Shown: positions 1 to 7,846 of the stretch, piece by piece
How positions within the stretch are numbered: the stretch's first letter is position 1
Layout of the letters: each line of letters begins with the position of its first letter
Source of the DNA: CBDDKZ01 sp965230415
GTDB taxonomy: Bacteria > Bacteroidota > Bacteroidia > Cytophagales > JAAEPT01
Assembly: GCA_965230415.1 (NCBI GenBank)
Contig: CBDDKZ010000005.1
Location: forward strand, 3,968,001 to 4,032,000
Reading direction: 5' to 3'
DNA: 64,000 nt
Made by a program: the position numbers and the translations under genes
The notes under the pieces: model-generated
The model's input: only the letters and a program-made list of their open reading frames with translations
Told to the model about the DNA's origin: nothing
The model's database searches: none

Positions 1-2
1 AT

Positions 3-950
3 ATTTTTTTATCTCTTGTTTCTTTAAGTTGGGTAACGTACATGTTTATGTATGGTGGTTTTGAGTTGTACAAAGGGTATTGGGTGATGTCGCTTACTAT
101 GATGTTGGGCGCTTTTGTAGCGGGATCGACTTGTTTGGGTGGTGGGGCTGTCGCATTTCCTGTGATGACTTTGGTGTTGGGTATTTCTACTTATGATGCG
201 CGTGATTTTTCGTTTATGATTCAATCGGTGGGGATGACATCGGCATCTTTGGGTATTTTATTCCAATCAAGAACTGCCTTGCGTAAGGATGTTTTTATGT
301 GGGCGGCCTTAGGTGGGGTTGTAGGTTTGGTTGTTTCCTTAAACTTTATTGGACTCAGAATACCGATGAGCTATATTAAAATGATGTATGTTTGCATTGG
401 TCTTAGTTTTATGGTGGTTTTGTTACATCAAAGGAAAAAAGGAGGACAGGTTAGGGCTGAGTTAAAGCGTGCAGATGCTATTCTGTTGTTGGTTAGTGGG
501 TTTTTGGGAGGTGCTATAAGTGGTTTGACTGGTAATGGGGTAGATATGATTGTGTTTTCTGTTCTTACTTTGTATTTCAGGATGTCACTTAAAGAAGCTA
601 CTGCTCTTTCCGTAGTGTTAATGGCTTTTATTTCGCTAGTTGGGTTTGGGATGAGGCTTGGCGATGGCTCCAGTATTATTCAGGCAGATGTATGGAATTA
701 CTGGTTGGTAAGTGTTCCGGTTGTGCTCATGTTTGCGCCTCTGGGGGCTTTTTATATCAAAAGAAAGAACAATCGATTTATAACCAGATTCTTAATCCTG
801 TTAATTACTATTCAGGGTGTTGGTGCTTTTTTGATAATTCCGCAAAATCTCTATTTGTTGGAGTTTGAATTTGGTGTACTAGTTGTTTTTCTCATGTCAT
901 TTTTGGTGCTCGTTCAATCAAATAAAATGGTTGAAGGAACAGGGTCTTGA
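3..950 (+). CDS. TauE/SafE-family sulfite/anion exporter (5' end outside the window)
   Basis: A polytopic membrane protein of the TauE/SafE (PF01925) permease family, which moves sulfite, sulfoacetate or related anions across the inner membrane; the substrate here cannot be told. The glycine-rich GGGAVAFPV segment in the first well-defined helix and a second similar segment around GGAISGLTGNG are the two half-repeat signatures. At least seven hydrophobic stretches are visible. The first ATG is at 42, but the frame is open without a stop from position 3 and upstream residues are hydrophobic, so the true start probably lies before the window. It ends with TGA at 948-950. No partner gene is seen on the right, where a 220-bp AT-rich gap follows. 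Confidence 0.8.
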   Translation: MFLSLVSLSWVTYMFMYGGFELYKGYWVMSLTMMLGAFVAGSTCLGGGAVAFPVMTLVLGISTYDARDFSFMIQSVGMTSASLGILFQSRTALRKDVFMWAALGGVVGLVVSLNFIGLRIPMSYIKMMYVCIGLSFMVVLLHQRKKGGQVRAELKRADAILLLVSGFLGGAISGLTGNGVDMIVFSVLTLYFRMSLKEATALSVVLMAFISLVGFGMRLGDGSSIIQADVWNYWLVSVPVVLMFAPLGAFYIKRKNNRFITRFLILLITIQGVGAFLIIPQNLYLLEFEFGVLVVFLMSFLVLVQSNKMVEGTGS

Positions 951-1173
951 GAATTCTGAATCATAATTTCTTTCTTAATAATTGTTGTTTCTTTGCAAAT
1001 AAATCACTTCATTAAAAGTAGGTATTTATGCTATTTTTAATGTGTAAATGATTGATATTTAGTGCTATATTATATTTTTTATGGAGTTAAATTAATAAAA
1101 TCATACGTAATTGTTAAAATTTTCGTATATATATTAACGAGAGGTAGTTGCAGATGCTACATCGCATAAAAAA

Positions 1174-1419
1174 ATGCTTATGGAATTAACAAGAATACAT
1201 GAGGAGGATATTTTTAAAGAATTTGATACGCCATTTAATTTAAATTCTTTAAAGGGTATACGCATCAATATTGACTATTTATCCGAAAAAGTTTGTTTTT
1301 CGGCAATAGTTCAATTTCGGAACAATAATTCATCTGGCTTTCATAATCTGGAGGCAGAAAACCTTAGCTTATTAATGGAGAAGGTTAACTCTTTTATCAA
1401 TAGTATGAAGGAACTTTAA
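1174..1419 (+). CDS. small hypothetical protein (81 aa)
   Basis: I do not recognise this protein. It is acidic, with no signal peptide or membrane segment, and reads like a small alpha/beta domain (alternating hydrophobic strand near residues 27-48, predicted helix at the C-terminus). It starts at ATG 1174, or ATG 1180 two codons later. It stands alone between the TauE-like permease and a convergent minus-strand gene whose stop is 9 bp beyond its own. Length, normal codon use and a clean frame argue that it is real, but nothing identifies its role. Confidence 0.45.
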   Translation: MLMELTRIHEEDIFKEFDTPFNLNSLKGIRINIDYLSEKVCFSAIVQFRNNNSSGFHNLEAENLSLLMEKVNSFINSMKEL

Positions 1420-1428
1420 CTTGGCTTT

Positions 1429-2106
1429 TTATTCTAAATTTGAGCGATTTTCAAAGTATTGAATATAACTTAAGCCTTTTGAAACGTAATCAGGGTCGTG
1501 GGTCAGAGCAGGTCCAAAAGTAGGATGAGGCCTTCCTGTATTGTGTATGTGGAATGCATCTTCAAAATTTTTCTTTTTTAACAGATTACCATAGCGTTTG
1601 TTTATCCAAACCATGCCCCAATATACATTGTCCTTGCCACGGATGTCCTGTACTTTAACTCCCATGTTGATACATTGATAGCCCATTAATTGAAAAGGCC
1701 CCCAGGATGTCGCTAAATTTTTAAGTGCTTCATCTGGTGCGTCATGAATTATATCATAGGTAATTCCGTAATAATCTTGTTGTTTCTTATCACGAACCCT
1801 TTTTAGTTTTTCGAAAACATGTGATTCAAAGCGCGGTTCAAAATTGATACGACCTGAACATTCCAGAACTATAAGCGCTTTGAAATAAGGGCTGGGAAGT
1901 CCTAACTCTTCAGCAATACTGTCTACACGAATACCATAATTGCTTTCTGTGAGCTTTAAATCGCTTGATTCCTTTATGGGATTATAATGTCTGGTAGGAC
2001 TAATTACATGTCTAAGGTATAGGTATCCTACTGCCAGGATACTTATGAAAATAAGGACGATGAAGCGCTTTTTATCTTTTTGTCTCATCAACTTTATTAA
2101 GTGCAA
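1429..2106 (-). CDS. membrane-anchored lysozyme-like / N-acetylmuramidase-like protein
   Basis: A 225-residue protein with one N-terminal membrane segment (about residues 15-31) and a periplasmic domain resembling lysozyme-fold muramidases, in particular DUF3380 (N-acetylmuramidase). Visible family features are Glu82 in ECSGR at the usual place of the catalytic acid, the following RFESHVFEK block (residues 92-100) that matches the family's LFErHvF motif, and the SWGPFQLMG block near residue 135. The expected job is cutting the glycan backbone of peptidoglycan. Its start overlaps the 3' end of the upstream M48 protease by 35 bp, so the two are probably translated together. The match is by motif only; a soluble lytic transglycosylase relative is the alternative. 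Confidence 0.55.
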   Translation of the reverse strand: MHLIKLMRQKDKKRFIVLIFISILAVGYLYLRHVISPTRHYNPIKESSDLKLTESNYGIRVDSIAEELGLPSPYFKALIVLECSGRINFEPRFESHVFEKLKRVRDKKQQDYYGITYDIIHDAPDEALKNLATSWGPFQLMGYQCINMGVKVQDIRGKDNVYWGMVWINKRYGNLLKKKNFEDAFHIHNTGRPHPTFGPALTHDPDYVSKGLSYIQYFENRSNLE

Positions 2107-3310
2107 TTAAACGTTGTAATAGCGGTGGGTGGGAGTAATGAAAAAATACATATGCAGGGTGTGGTGTTAGGTTGCTGAGATGTGTGACACTTAGCGATTC
2201 CAAAGCGGTTTTTAAAGGTGAGGCATCATAAGTTTTTGCTGCATAAGCATCTGCTTCGTATTCGTTTTTGCGAGATACAGCATTCATGATTAAGCCTGCA
2301 ACCTTAGATATGGGAGTAAACAAAATACTAAAAGCAATAAGGTTCAAATGAATGGCGTAATGCTGTCCACCAAGACTTTTAGATAGTGAATGGCTATTCA
2401 TGAATAAAGATAGAACGAATAGGATAATACCTATGCTAATTATACTGCCTGTTAATCCTGATATGATGTGCTTTTTTTTGTAATGACCTACCTCGTGGGC
2501 TAAAATAGCCACTAATTCGTTTTCAGTATGCTTTTCTATTAATGTATCATAAAGTACGATTTTTTTCTGTTTTCCTATACCCGAAAAAAAAGCATTTGCT
2601 TTGGAAGATCTTTTAGATCCGTCAATAACGTATATGTTGTTCAGAGGGAAGTCTACCTTTTTGCAATAAGATTCGATAGCATCACGTAATTCACCTTTAT
2701 TCAAAGGCGTGAGCTTATTAAACAGTGGTACAAAAAGTGTTGTGTAAAGCATATTTGTAAAAAAGAGAAATACCGAGATGATTATCCAGAAATAAATCCA
2801 AAAATTTGTTCCGAATGATTCGATAAGCACTAGAAGAATCCATAAAATGGCACCGCCTAATAGAGTGGTGATTAAATAACCTTTAAGTTTATCCAGGAAA
2901 AAAGTAGCCGGTTTCATTTTATTAAACCCAAATGCTGTTTCGATTACAAAATTCTTGTAGTATTGAAATGGGGTGTTAATTATATCTGAAATCAGAAAAA
3001 TCAGGCCAAAATAGGTCAAGGAAAGTATATGAGCATTGCTTATGTGTTGAACCATTATCGAATCCAGTTTGCCTAATGTGCCTGTGTAAATGATGGCAAA
3101 CATAAACAGAAAAGAGAAAGAAGACTGCACCAAACCTAATTTAACAGACTTCTGCTGATAAAGTATTGCTTCATTATACTTCTCAGCAGTGTAAAGGTTT
3201 GCCAGTAATGAGGGGAGTTTTGAAGGTTTATGCTTTAGGTTTAAAATTTCCAATGCGCTTTCTAACAAATAGTCGGCACAGAGAATACACAAAACAATAA
3301 CGAAAATCAT
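2072..3310 (-). CDS. M48-family Ste24-type CAAX-like membrane metalloprotease
   Basis: A 412-residue zinc metalloprotease of the Ste24/CAAX prenyl protease 1 group (M48A). It has the N-terminal membrane region of PF16491, then the peptidase domain with HEVGH at residues 272-276 (two zinc histidines and the general base) and the third ligand in NEYEAD (about Glu350). Multiple transmembrane segments surround the catalytic domain, as in the family. Bacteria have no prenylated CAAX proteins, so the natural role is likely membrane or lipoprotein quality control; this is inference. The downstream lysozyme-like gene starts inside its last 35 bp, and hldD lies 4 bp upstream, so all three probably form one transcription unit. 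Confidence 0.9.
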   Translation of the reverse strand: MIFVIVLCILCADYLLESALEILNLKHKPSKLPSLLANLYTAEKYNEAILYQQKSVKLGLVQSSFSFLFMFAIIYTGTLGKLDSIMVQHISNAHILSLTYFGLIFLISDIINTPFQYYKNFVIETAFGFNKMKPATFFLDKLKGYLITTLLGGAILWILLVLIESFGTNFWIYFWIIISVFLFFTNMLYTTLFVPLFNKLTPLNKGELRDAIESYCKKVDFPLNNIYVIDGSKRSSKANAFFSGIGKQKKIVLYDTLIEKHTENELVAILAHEVGHYKKKHIISGLTGSIISIGIILFVLSLFMNSHSLSKSLGGQHYAIHLNLIAFSILFTPISKVAGLIMNAVSRKNEYEADAYAAKTYDASPLKTALESLSVTHLSNLTPHPAYVFFHYSHPPLLQRLIALNKVDETKR

Positions 3311-3314
3311 TCAA

Positions 3315-4280
3315 TTAGAAATAGGTTTTTGAATTCAAATAATTAGAAACATAATCGCTTACACCTTCCTCTAATGAAGTGAATTCTTTGTCATAACCTA
3401 TTGATAGTAACTTGTTCATGTTAGCTTCAGTGAAATATTGGTATTTATCTCTAATATCTAAAGGAGTATCGATATATGAAATGGACTCAGGAGTGTTCAT
3501 GGCTTTGAATGTAGCCTTTACAAGATCGTTGAAAGAACGAGCATGCCCTGTACCCAAATTATAAATTCCGGAATTTTTACGGTGATGGGTTAAGAAAAGA
3601 ATTACTTCCGTAAGATCTTTTACATAGATAAAATCCCTTGATTGCTCTCCATCCGCATATTCATCTTTATGAGACCGGAACAACTTCATGGCTCCTGTAT
3701 TTGAAATTTGATTGTGCGCATGAAAGATAACCGAGGCCATCCGGCTTTTATGGTATTCGTTAGGGCCGTACACATTGAAAAATTTAAGTCCTGCCCAAAA
3801 GAAGGGTTTATTTTCTTGTTCTAACGCCCATATATCAAAATCGTTCTTAGAAACGCCGTAGGGGTTTAATGGTTGTAGGGTTTTACATAAGTCTTCGTTG
3901 TCTTCATACCCTTTTTCTCCCAGTCCGTATGTTGCAGCTGAAGATGCATAAATTATAGGAATTTGATAATTATGGCATCTGATCCATAATTCCTTGCTGT
4001 AATTTAAGTTTAAGCGATCAAAAATCGACTGGTCGAATTCGGTGGTATCTGTTCGGGCACCCATGTGAAAAATAAACTCGACAGTTTTATAGTTTTTGTC
4101 TAACCAGTTGAAAAAATCATCACGATGCACACGTTCTTGTATGCTCTTTCCTTCAAGATTCTTATTCTTTTCCGGGTTTTCAAAGTCGTCAACTGCAATT
4201 ATATAATTGAAATTATCTTGATTGAGTCGACTAATAAGACAGCTGCCAATAAATCCCGCAGCCCCTGTAACTACCATCAT
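3315..4280 (-). CDS. hldD: ADP-L-glycero-D-manno-heptose-6-epimerase
   Basis: A 321-residue short-chain dehydrogenase/epimerase that converts ADP-D-glycero- to ADP-L-glycero-manno-heptose, the last step in making the heptose donor for the lipopolysaccharide inner core. The NAD(P) Rossmann motif GAAGFIGS is at residues 6-13, the catalytic YGVSK at 141-145, and the family-specific FFNVYGPNEYHKSRMAS stretch follows. ATG at 4280 is the natural start because the dinucleotide motif begins six residues later. It ends 4 bp before the M48 protease gene. The GmhB-like phosphatase at 61.5 kb would belong to the same pathway, but the two are far apart. Confidence 0.92.
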   Translation of the reverse strand: MMVVTGAAGFIGSCLISRLNQDNFNYIIAVDDFENPEKNKNLEGKSIQERVHRDDFFNWLDKNYKTVEFIFHMGARTDTTEFDQSIFDRLNLNYSKELWIRCHNYQIPIIYASSAATYGLGEKGYEDNEDLCKTLQPLNPYGVSKNDFDIWALEQENKPFFWAGLKFFNVYGPNEYHKSRMASVIFHAHNQISNTGAMKLFRSHKDEYADGEQSRDFIYVKDLTEVILFLTHHRKNSGIYNLGTGHARSFNDLVKATFKAMNTPESISYIDTPLDIRDKYQYFTEANMNKLLSIGYDKEFTSLEEGVSDYVSNYLNSKTYF

Positions 4281-4508
4281 AAGCTTTACATTAAGAATTC
4301 GAAATTAGCTCTTTTTTCAAAAAGTTACTAGTTCCTATAGTAATGATACGGGTTTAATGGCTTCTACTCATAAAACAATAAATCTTTTGCACTGTTTCTC
4401 AAAAATTAATACATAAACCTGAGGGCTAAATAAAATGTGTATATTCGTGATTTCATGAACAAAATGGTGAGCTAAGTCATTTATTGAATAGGATTAATCA
4501 AAATAATA

Positions 4509-4925
4509 ATGATATATGTGACAAGAAAGGAGCACTTCAATGCTGCTCATAAGCTGTATAATCCAAGCTGGTCTAAAGAAAAAAATGAGCAGGTTTTTGG
4601 TCCATGTGCCAATGAGAACTGGCATGGGCATAATTATGAATTGGAGGTTACGGTGAAAGGCGAAATTGACGAAGAAACCGGTTATGTGATAGACTTGAAG
4701 GTGCTTAGAGATATAATCAGGGAAAGAATTATCAAAAAAGTGGATCATAAAAACTTAAACCTTGATGTTCCATTTCTTAGCGGCAAAATGGCTAGTACAG
4801 AAAACTTCGCTGTAGCTATTTGGAACGAACTGGTCCATGATATTGAAAATGGCAGATCTATCAAACTACATGCAGTGAAATTGTATGAGACGAATAGAAA
4901 TTTTGTGGAATATTTTGGTGAATAA
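4509..4925 (+). CDS. 6-pyruvoyl-tetrahydropterin synthase / QueD-family protein
   Basis: A 138-residue T-fold enzyme acting on dihydroneopterin triphosphate. Zinc ligands His14, His39 and His41 and the catalytic Cys33 are all present, with His80 and Glu127 at the expected later positions. The spacing between cysteine and zinc motif is CxxxxxHGH, which is the pattern of true 6-pyruvoyl-tetrahydropterin synthases (the biopterin pathway) and not the CxxxHGH of QueD (queuosine pathway). Annotation pipelines would still call it QueD. The stop is 8 bp before lpxB, so the genes are co-transcribed, but no functional tie to lipid A is evident. Confidence 0.85.
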   Translation: MIYVTRKEHFNAAHKLYNPSWSKEKNEQVFGPCANENWHGHNYELEVTVKGEIDEETGYVIDLKVLRDIIRERIIKKVDHKNLNLDVPFLSGKMASTENFAVAIWNELVHDIENGRSIKLHAVKLYETNRNFVEYFGE

Positions 4926-4933
4926 ATACAAAT

Positions 4934-6058
4934 ATGAAATACTATCTTGTAGCAGGGGAGAAGTCTGGTGATTTGCATGCCAGCAATTTGATGAAGGAAT
5001 TGAAATTGCTTGATAATCAAGCAGATTTCCGTTTTTTCGGAGGAGACAAAATGCAAGAAGTGGGAGGTCAGCGATTTAGGCATTACAAAGACGCAGCGAT
5101 TATTGGTTTTGTCGAAGTTGTAATGAAAATGCGTACCGTTAAAGAAAATATTCGAACCACGCAGGAAGATATAGCTAATTACAATCCAGATGTATTGATT
5201 CTTATCGATTATGGTGGATTCAACATGCGCATGGCAAAATTTGCTCATGAAAAAGGCATTAAAATATATTACTACATCACACCCAAAGTTTGGGCCTGGA
5301 ATCAAAAGAGAGCCTGGAAGATAAAGGCTTATGTTGATAAAGCATTTTGTATCCTGCCTTTTGAGAAAGAATTTTTTGAGCGCTATGACTTCAATGTAGA
5401 TTACGTGGGGAACCCGGTATTGGATGTAGTGGGGGATTTTGTTCCTGATGAGGACTTTAGAACTAAAAATAATTTGCATCCCTCTAAACCTCTTTTGGCG
5501 GTGCTACCTGGCAGTAGGCGCAATGAAATTAAGAATATGTTGCCAACAATGCTGGAGGTTTTTGACAAATACCCGCAATATCACCCGGTGATTGCAGGGG
5601 TGAATCAGTTTAGCCCCGAGTTTTACGCACAATTTATTGGTGATAGAGATATTAAGGTGTTGTACGAAGAGACCTTCGATATTTTGAACTTGTCAGAAAT
5701 GGCAATTGTGACCTCAGGAACGGCTACTTTGGAAACAGGTCTTTTTAATGTTCCGCAGGTTGTGTGCTATGCCGGAAACAGACTGTCCTATGAAATCGCC
5801 AAACGTCTTGTTAAGATTAAGTACATTTCGTTAGTGAACTTAATTTGTGATAAGCCGGTAATTAAGGAATTTATTCAAGTCGATTTTACGAAGCAAAATT
5901 TAGAGAATGAGATGAATAATATCGCTAATGACGAAGCCTATCGTGAGCAGATTCAAAGTGATTATACTCATATGAAACAGTTGTTGGGAGGTGAAGGTGC
6001 ATCCCGGAAAACGGCCCGGCTTATGGTTGATTACCTGGCTAGTAGCGAGACCGAATAG
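4934..6058 (+). CDS. lpxB: lipid-A-disaccharide synthase
   Basis: A 374-residue GT19 glycosyltransferase that joins UDP-2,3-diacylglucosamine and lipid X into the disaccharide backbone of lipid A, at the inner face of the inner membrane. The N-terminal GEKSGDLHA motif (residues 8-16), the PGSRRNEI motif near 195 and the SGTATLE motif near 260 are classic LpxB signatures. Length is normal for the family. It follows the pterin synthase by 8 bp. Transcription very likely ends at the strong hairpin at 6098-6143, which is also the left end of the insertion sequence; the IS therefore sits 40 bp past the stop without harming the gene. Confidence 0.95.
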   Translation: MKYYLVAGEKSGDLHASNLMKELKLLDNQADFRFFGGDKMQEVGGQRFRHYKDAAIIGFVEVVMKMRTVKENIRTTQEDIANYNPDVLILIDYGGFNMRMAKFAHEKGIKIYYYITPKVWAWNQKRAWKIKAYVDKAFCILPFEKEFFERYDFNVDYVGNPVLDVVGDFVPDEDFRTKNNLHPSKPLLAVLPGSRRNEIKNMLPTMLEVFDKYPQYHPVIAGVNQFSPEFYAQFIGDRDIKVLYEETFDILNLSEMAIVTSGTATLETGLFNVPQVVCYAGNRLSYEIAKRLVKIKYISLVNLICDKPVIKEFIQVDFTKQNLENEMNNIANDEAYREQIQSDYTHMKQLLGGEGASRKTARLMVDYLASSETE

Positions 6059-6097
6059 ACCGAAAAAAAAGTCTATAGCAACTGAAATAAGTAAAAA

Positions 6098-6143
6098 AAA
6101 GAGGCCGTCTCAAAAGTAAAAAGAGACGGCCTCTTTGTTTTTT
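6098..6143 (+). terminator. lpxB terminator formed by the IS left end
   Basis: Perfect 14-bp stem (6098-6111 with 6123-6136) around an 11-base A-rich loop, followed by GTTTTTT on the plus strand and preceded by eight A on the left, so it can act in both directions. The outer arm is the left inverted repeat itself. Confidence 0.8.
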
Positions 6144-6211
6144 AGCTTTTCTGGATTACAATAATTTTGATTCAGTCTATTTTTGTGAAGTGAAGTTTAA
6201 AGCCTAGATCT

Positions 6212-7747
6212 TTAAGCAACCTTGGCTAAATTATGGGCTACTGCCATTAATCCAGTTTCTATTTCTACTTTTTCAAGGCCTTTTAAGCTAAATCTTGTAA
6301 ACCTTTTGTTTTGCTTCAGGTTGCCAAAGACAGCTTCAACATCTGCTGGACGTTGTTTTCGTCTTTTGATTCCTTCTTCTGATAGAAGGTTTTGTTTTGC
6401 CTTGGTTTTCAGTCTGTTAAGACTATGGTTTACTTGTATCCTTCTGTTGTCCTTTGACTTATGGCAACTTCCATTTAACGGACAAGTATTACAATTTTTA
6501 GCTTCATAAATATCTTTTTGCTGGATATATCCATTTGCTGTTTTTTGATGAGTTTGTCCAACCTTGCTCATCCTTTGTCCCATTGGACATACATACTCGT
6601 CTTTATCTGGAATATAATGTAACTTACTTGTATCCTTTAGGTTATCTGTTTTTTGTTTGGTTTCTTTCTGTTCTTTATGGAAGTAATTATACTTTACAAA
6701 TGGAATTATTGATTCATCTTCAAGGTGTTGATAGTTTTCATGGCTTCCATATCCTGAATCTGCTGTTATCGTTTCTGGGTTTTGTTTTAGGTATTTTTTA
6801 AAACTCTTAAAATGAGGTATGAAGGTTGTGGAGTCACTAGGTTTTTGATGCAGGGTGTAATGAAGAATAAATTGCTTGTTGGTGCTTATCTGTAGGTTAT
6901 ATCCAGCCTTGAGCTGTCCATTTTGCATATGGTCGTCTTTCATGCGCATGAAAGTAGCATCTATATCAGTTTTTGAGTAACTATTCCTTTGCCCCAAGAT
7001 AGCTTCCTTCTGTTGATATTCACGTAATTTGTTAGGCCAATTACGTTTTCCATAGTTTACCTTTTGTTGTTTTTTCTTGTCTACCTTTTGTGGTGTTGAT
7101 GAAAGGTTTGAGGATATTTTTTCTAAGGTTTGCTCTACTAATTCAGGGGTAATGGTACTTAAATCTAAATCAGGCTGTGGCTCCTCTTGCTTTGCAACTT
7201 GCTGGCTATAAGACCATAGCTCTTCTAGTTGCTTAACCATTTTCTCTTTATTTGTTTTTATGCCATTCCCCCAAACAAAGGTGTATTTGTTAGCATTTGC
7301 TTCTATTTTAGTGCCATCATTAAAAGCATCTTTTAAATCAAGATGTCCACTTTCTGCTAAAAGCAAAACTACCTGACTGAATACTTCTTTGAGCACATTT
7401 TTAAGTCTATCACTGCGAAAACGATTAATTGTATTATGATCTGGTTGATTCATGGCTGTCAACCACATCATTGGTATATTTTCTTTACAAAGCAATTCTA
7501 ATTTTCTACTCGAGTACACATTACTTAAGTAAGCATAAACCAGTAATTTAAGTAGCATTTTTGGGTGGTAAGAAGAGGTCCCTCCTCCCTTGTATTTATC
7601 CAAAAGTAACTGTAAATCTATTTGGTCAATTATATCATTTACGACTCTTACTGGATGGTTGGATGAAATTAATTCATCTAAACTTGGTGGTAAAAGCATG
7701 ATTTGATTGCAATCATACTCTTTAAATTTTACTTTCATATTAGGCAC
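6212..7747 (-). CDS. IS1182-family DDE transposase
   Basis: A complete 511-residue transposase. The N-terminal DUF772 region (HPVRVVNDII through RFRSDRL, residues about 30-115) recognises the ends, and the DDE catalytic domain follows: first Asp in DGTKIEA (about 143), second in TADSGYGS (about 330), and the acidic residue of the C-terminal EAVFGNLKQN block (about 475). A cysteine cluster near residue 420 resembles the small zinc-finger insert seen in this group. No frameshift or stop interrupts it, so the element could be active. The start codon lies just behind a perfect 9-bp hairpin (7749-7770). Confidence 0.93.
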   Translation of the reverse strand: MPNMKVKFKEYDCNQIMLLPPSLDELISSNHPVRVVNDIIDQIDLQLLLDKYKGGGTSSYHPKMLLKLLVYAYLSNVYSSRKLELLCKENIPMMWLTAMNQPDHNTINRFRSDRLKNVLKEVFSQVVLLLAESGHLDLKDAFNDGTKIEANANKYTFVWGNGIKTNKEKMVKQLEELWSYSQQVAKQEEPQPDLDLSTITPELVEQTLEKISSNLSSTPQKVDKKKQQKVNYGKRNWPNKLREYQQKEAILGQRNSYSKTDIDATFMRMKDDHMQNGQLKAGYNLQISTNKQFILHYTLHQKPSDSTTFIPHFKSFKKYLKQNPETITADSGYGSHENYQHLEDESIIPFVKYNYFHKEQKETKQKTDNLKDTSKLHYIPDKDEYVCPMGQRMSKVGQTHQKTANGYIQQKDIYEAKNCNTCPLNGSCHKSKDNRRIQVNHSLNRLKTKAKQNLLSEEGIKRRKQRPADVEAVFGNLKQNKRFTRFSLKGLEKVEIETGLMAVAHNLAKVA

Positions 7748-7778
7748 AACTCAATTTACTAAAATTGAGTGCACTAAA

Positions 7779-7805
7779 AAAGGCGAAGTTTCAAACTTCG
7801 CCTTT
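7779..7805 (-). terminator. terminator hairpin inside the IS right end
   Basis: A 13-bp stem with a one-base loop; on the minus strand it is followed by TTTTTT. It lies between the right inverted repeat and the transposase start, in the path of transcripts leaving clpX, so it should stop clpX read-through and shield the transposase from outside transcription. Confidence 0.7.
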
Positions 7806-7846
7806 AGTGTTTGTACTGAGACTTTTGAGACAGCCTCTTTCATTTT

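Larger units (their letters stand above)
6098..7840 (-). mobile_element. IS1182-family insertion sequence, apparently intact
   Basis: An insertion of about 1.74 kb carrying one transposase gene. The outer inverted repeats are 6098-6117 (left) and 7821-7840 (right); they match at 19 of 20 positions, differing only at one C/T. No convincing target duplication is seen, because the left flank is a run of A and the right flank begins CATTTTT. The IS lies between lpxB and clpX and ends only 6 bp past the clpX stop. Both ends carry hairpins: a 14-bp perfect stem at the left and a terminator-like hairpin at 7779-7805 followed by T6 when read toward the transposase. Confidence 0.85.

Noticed and set aside
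4745..5479. A 244-codon minus-strand frame
   Set aside because: It overlaps lpxB and the pterin synthase almost completely, both of which have clear catalytic motifs in the other strand.
6098..7840. Target-site duplication flanking the IS
   Set aside because: The left flank is a poly-A run and the right flank begins CATTTTT; no matching direct repeat can be shown.
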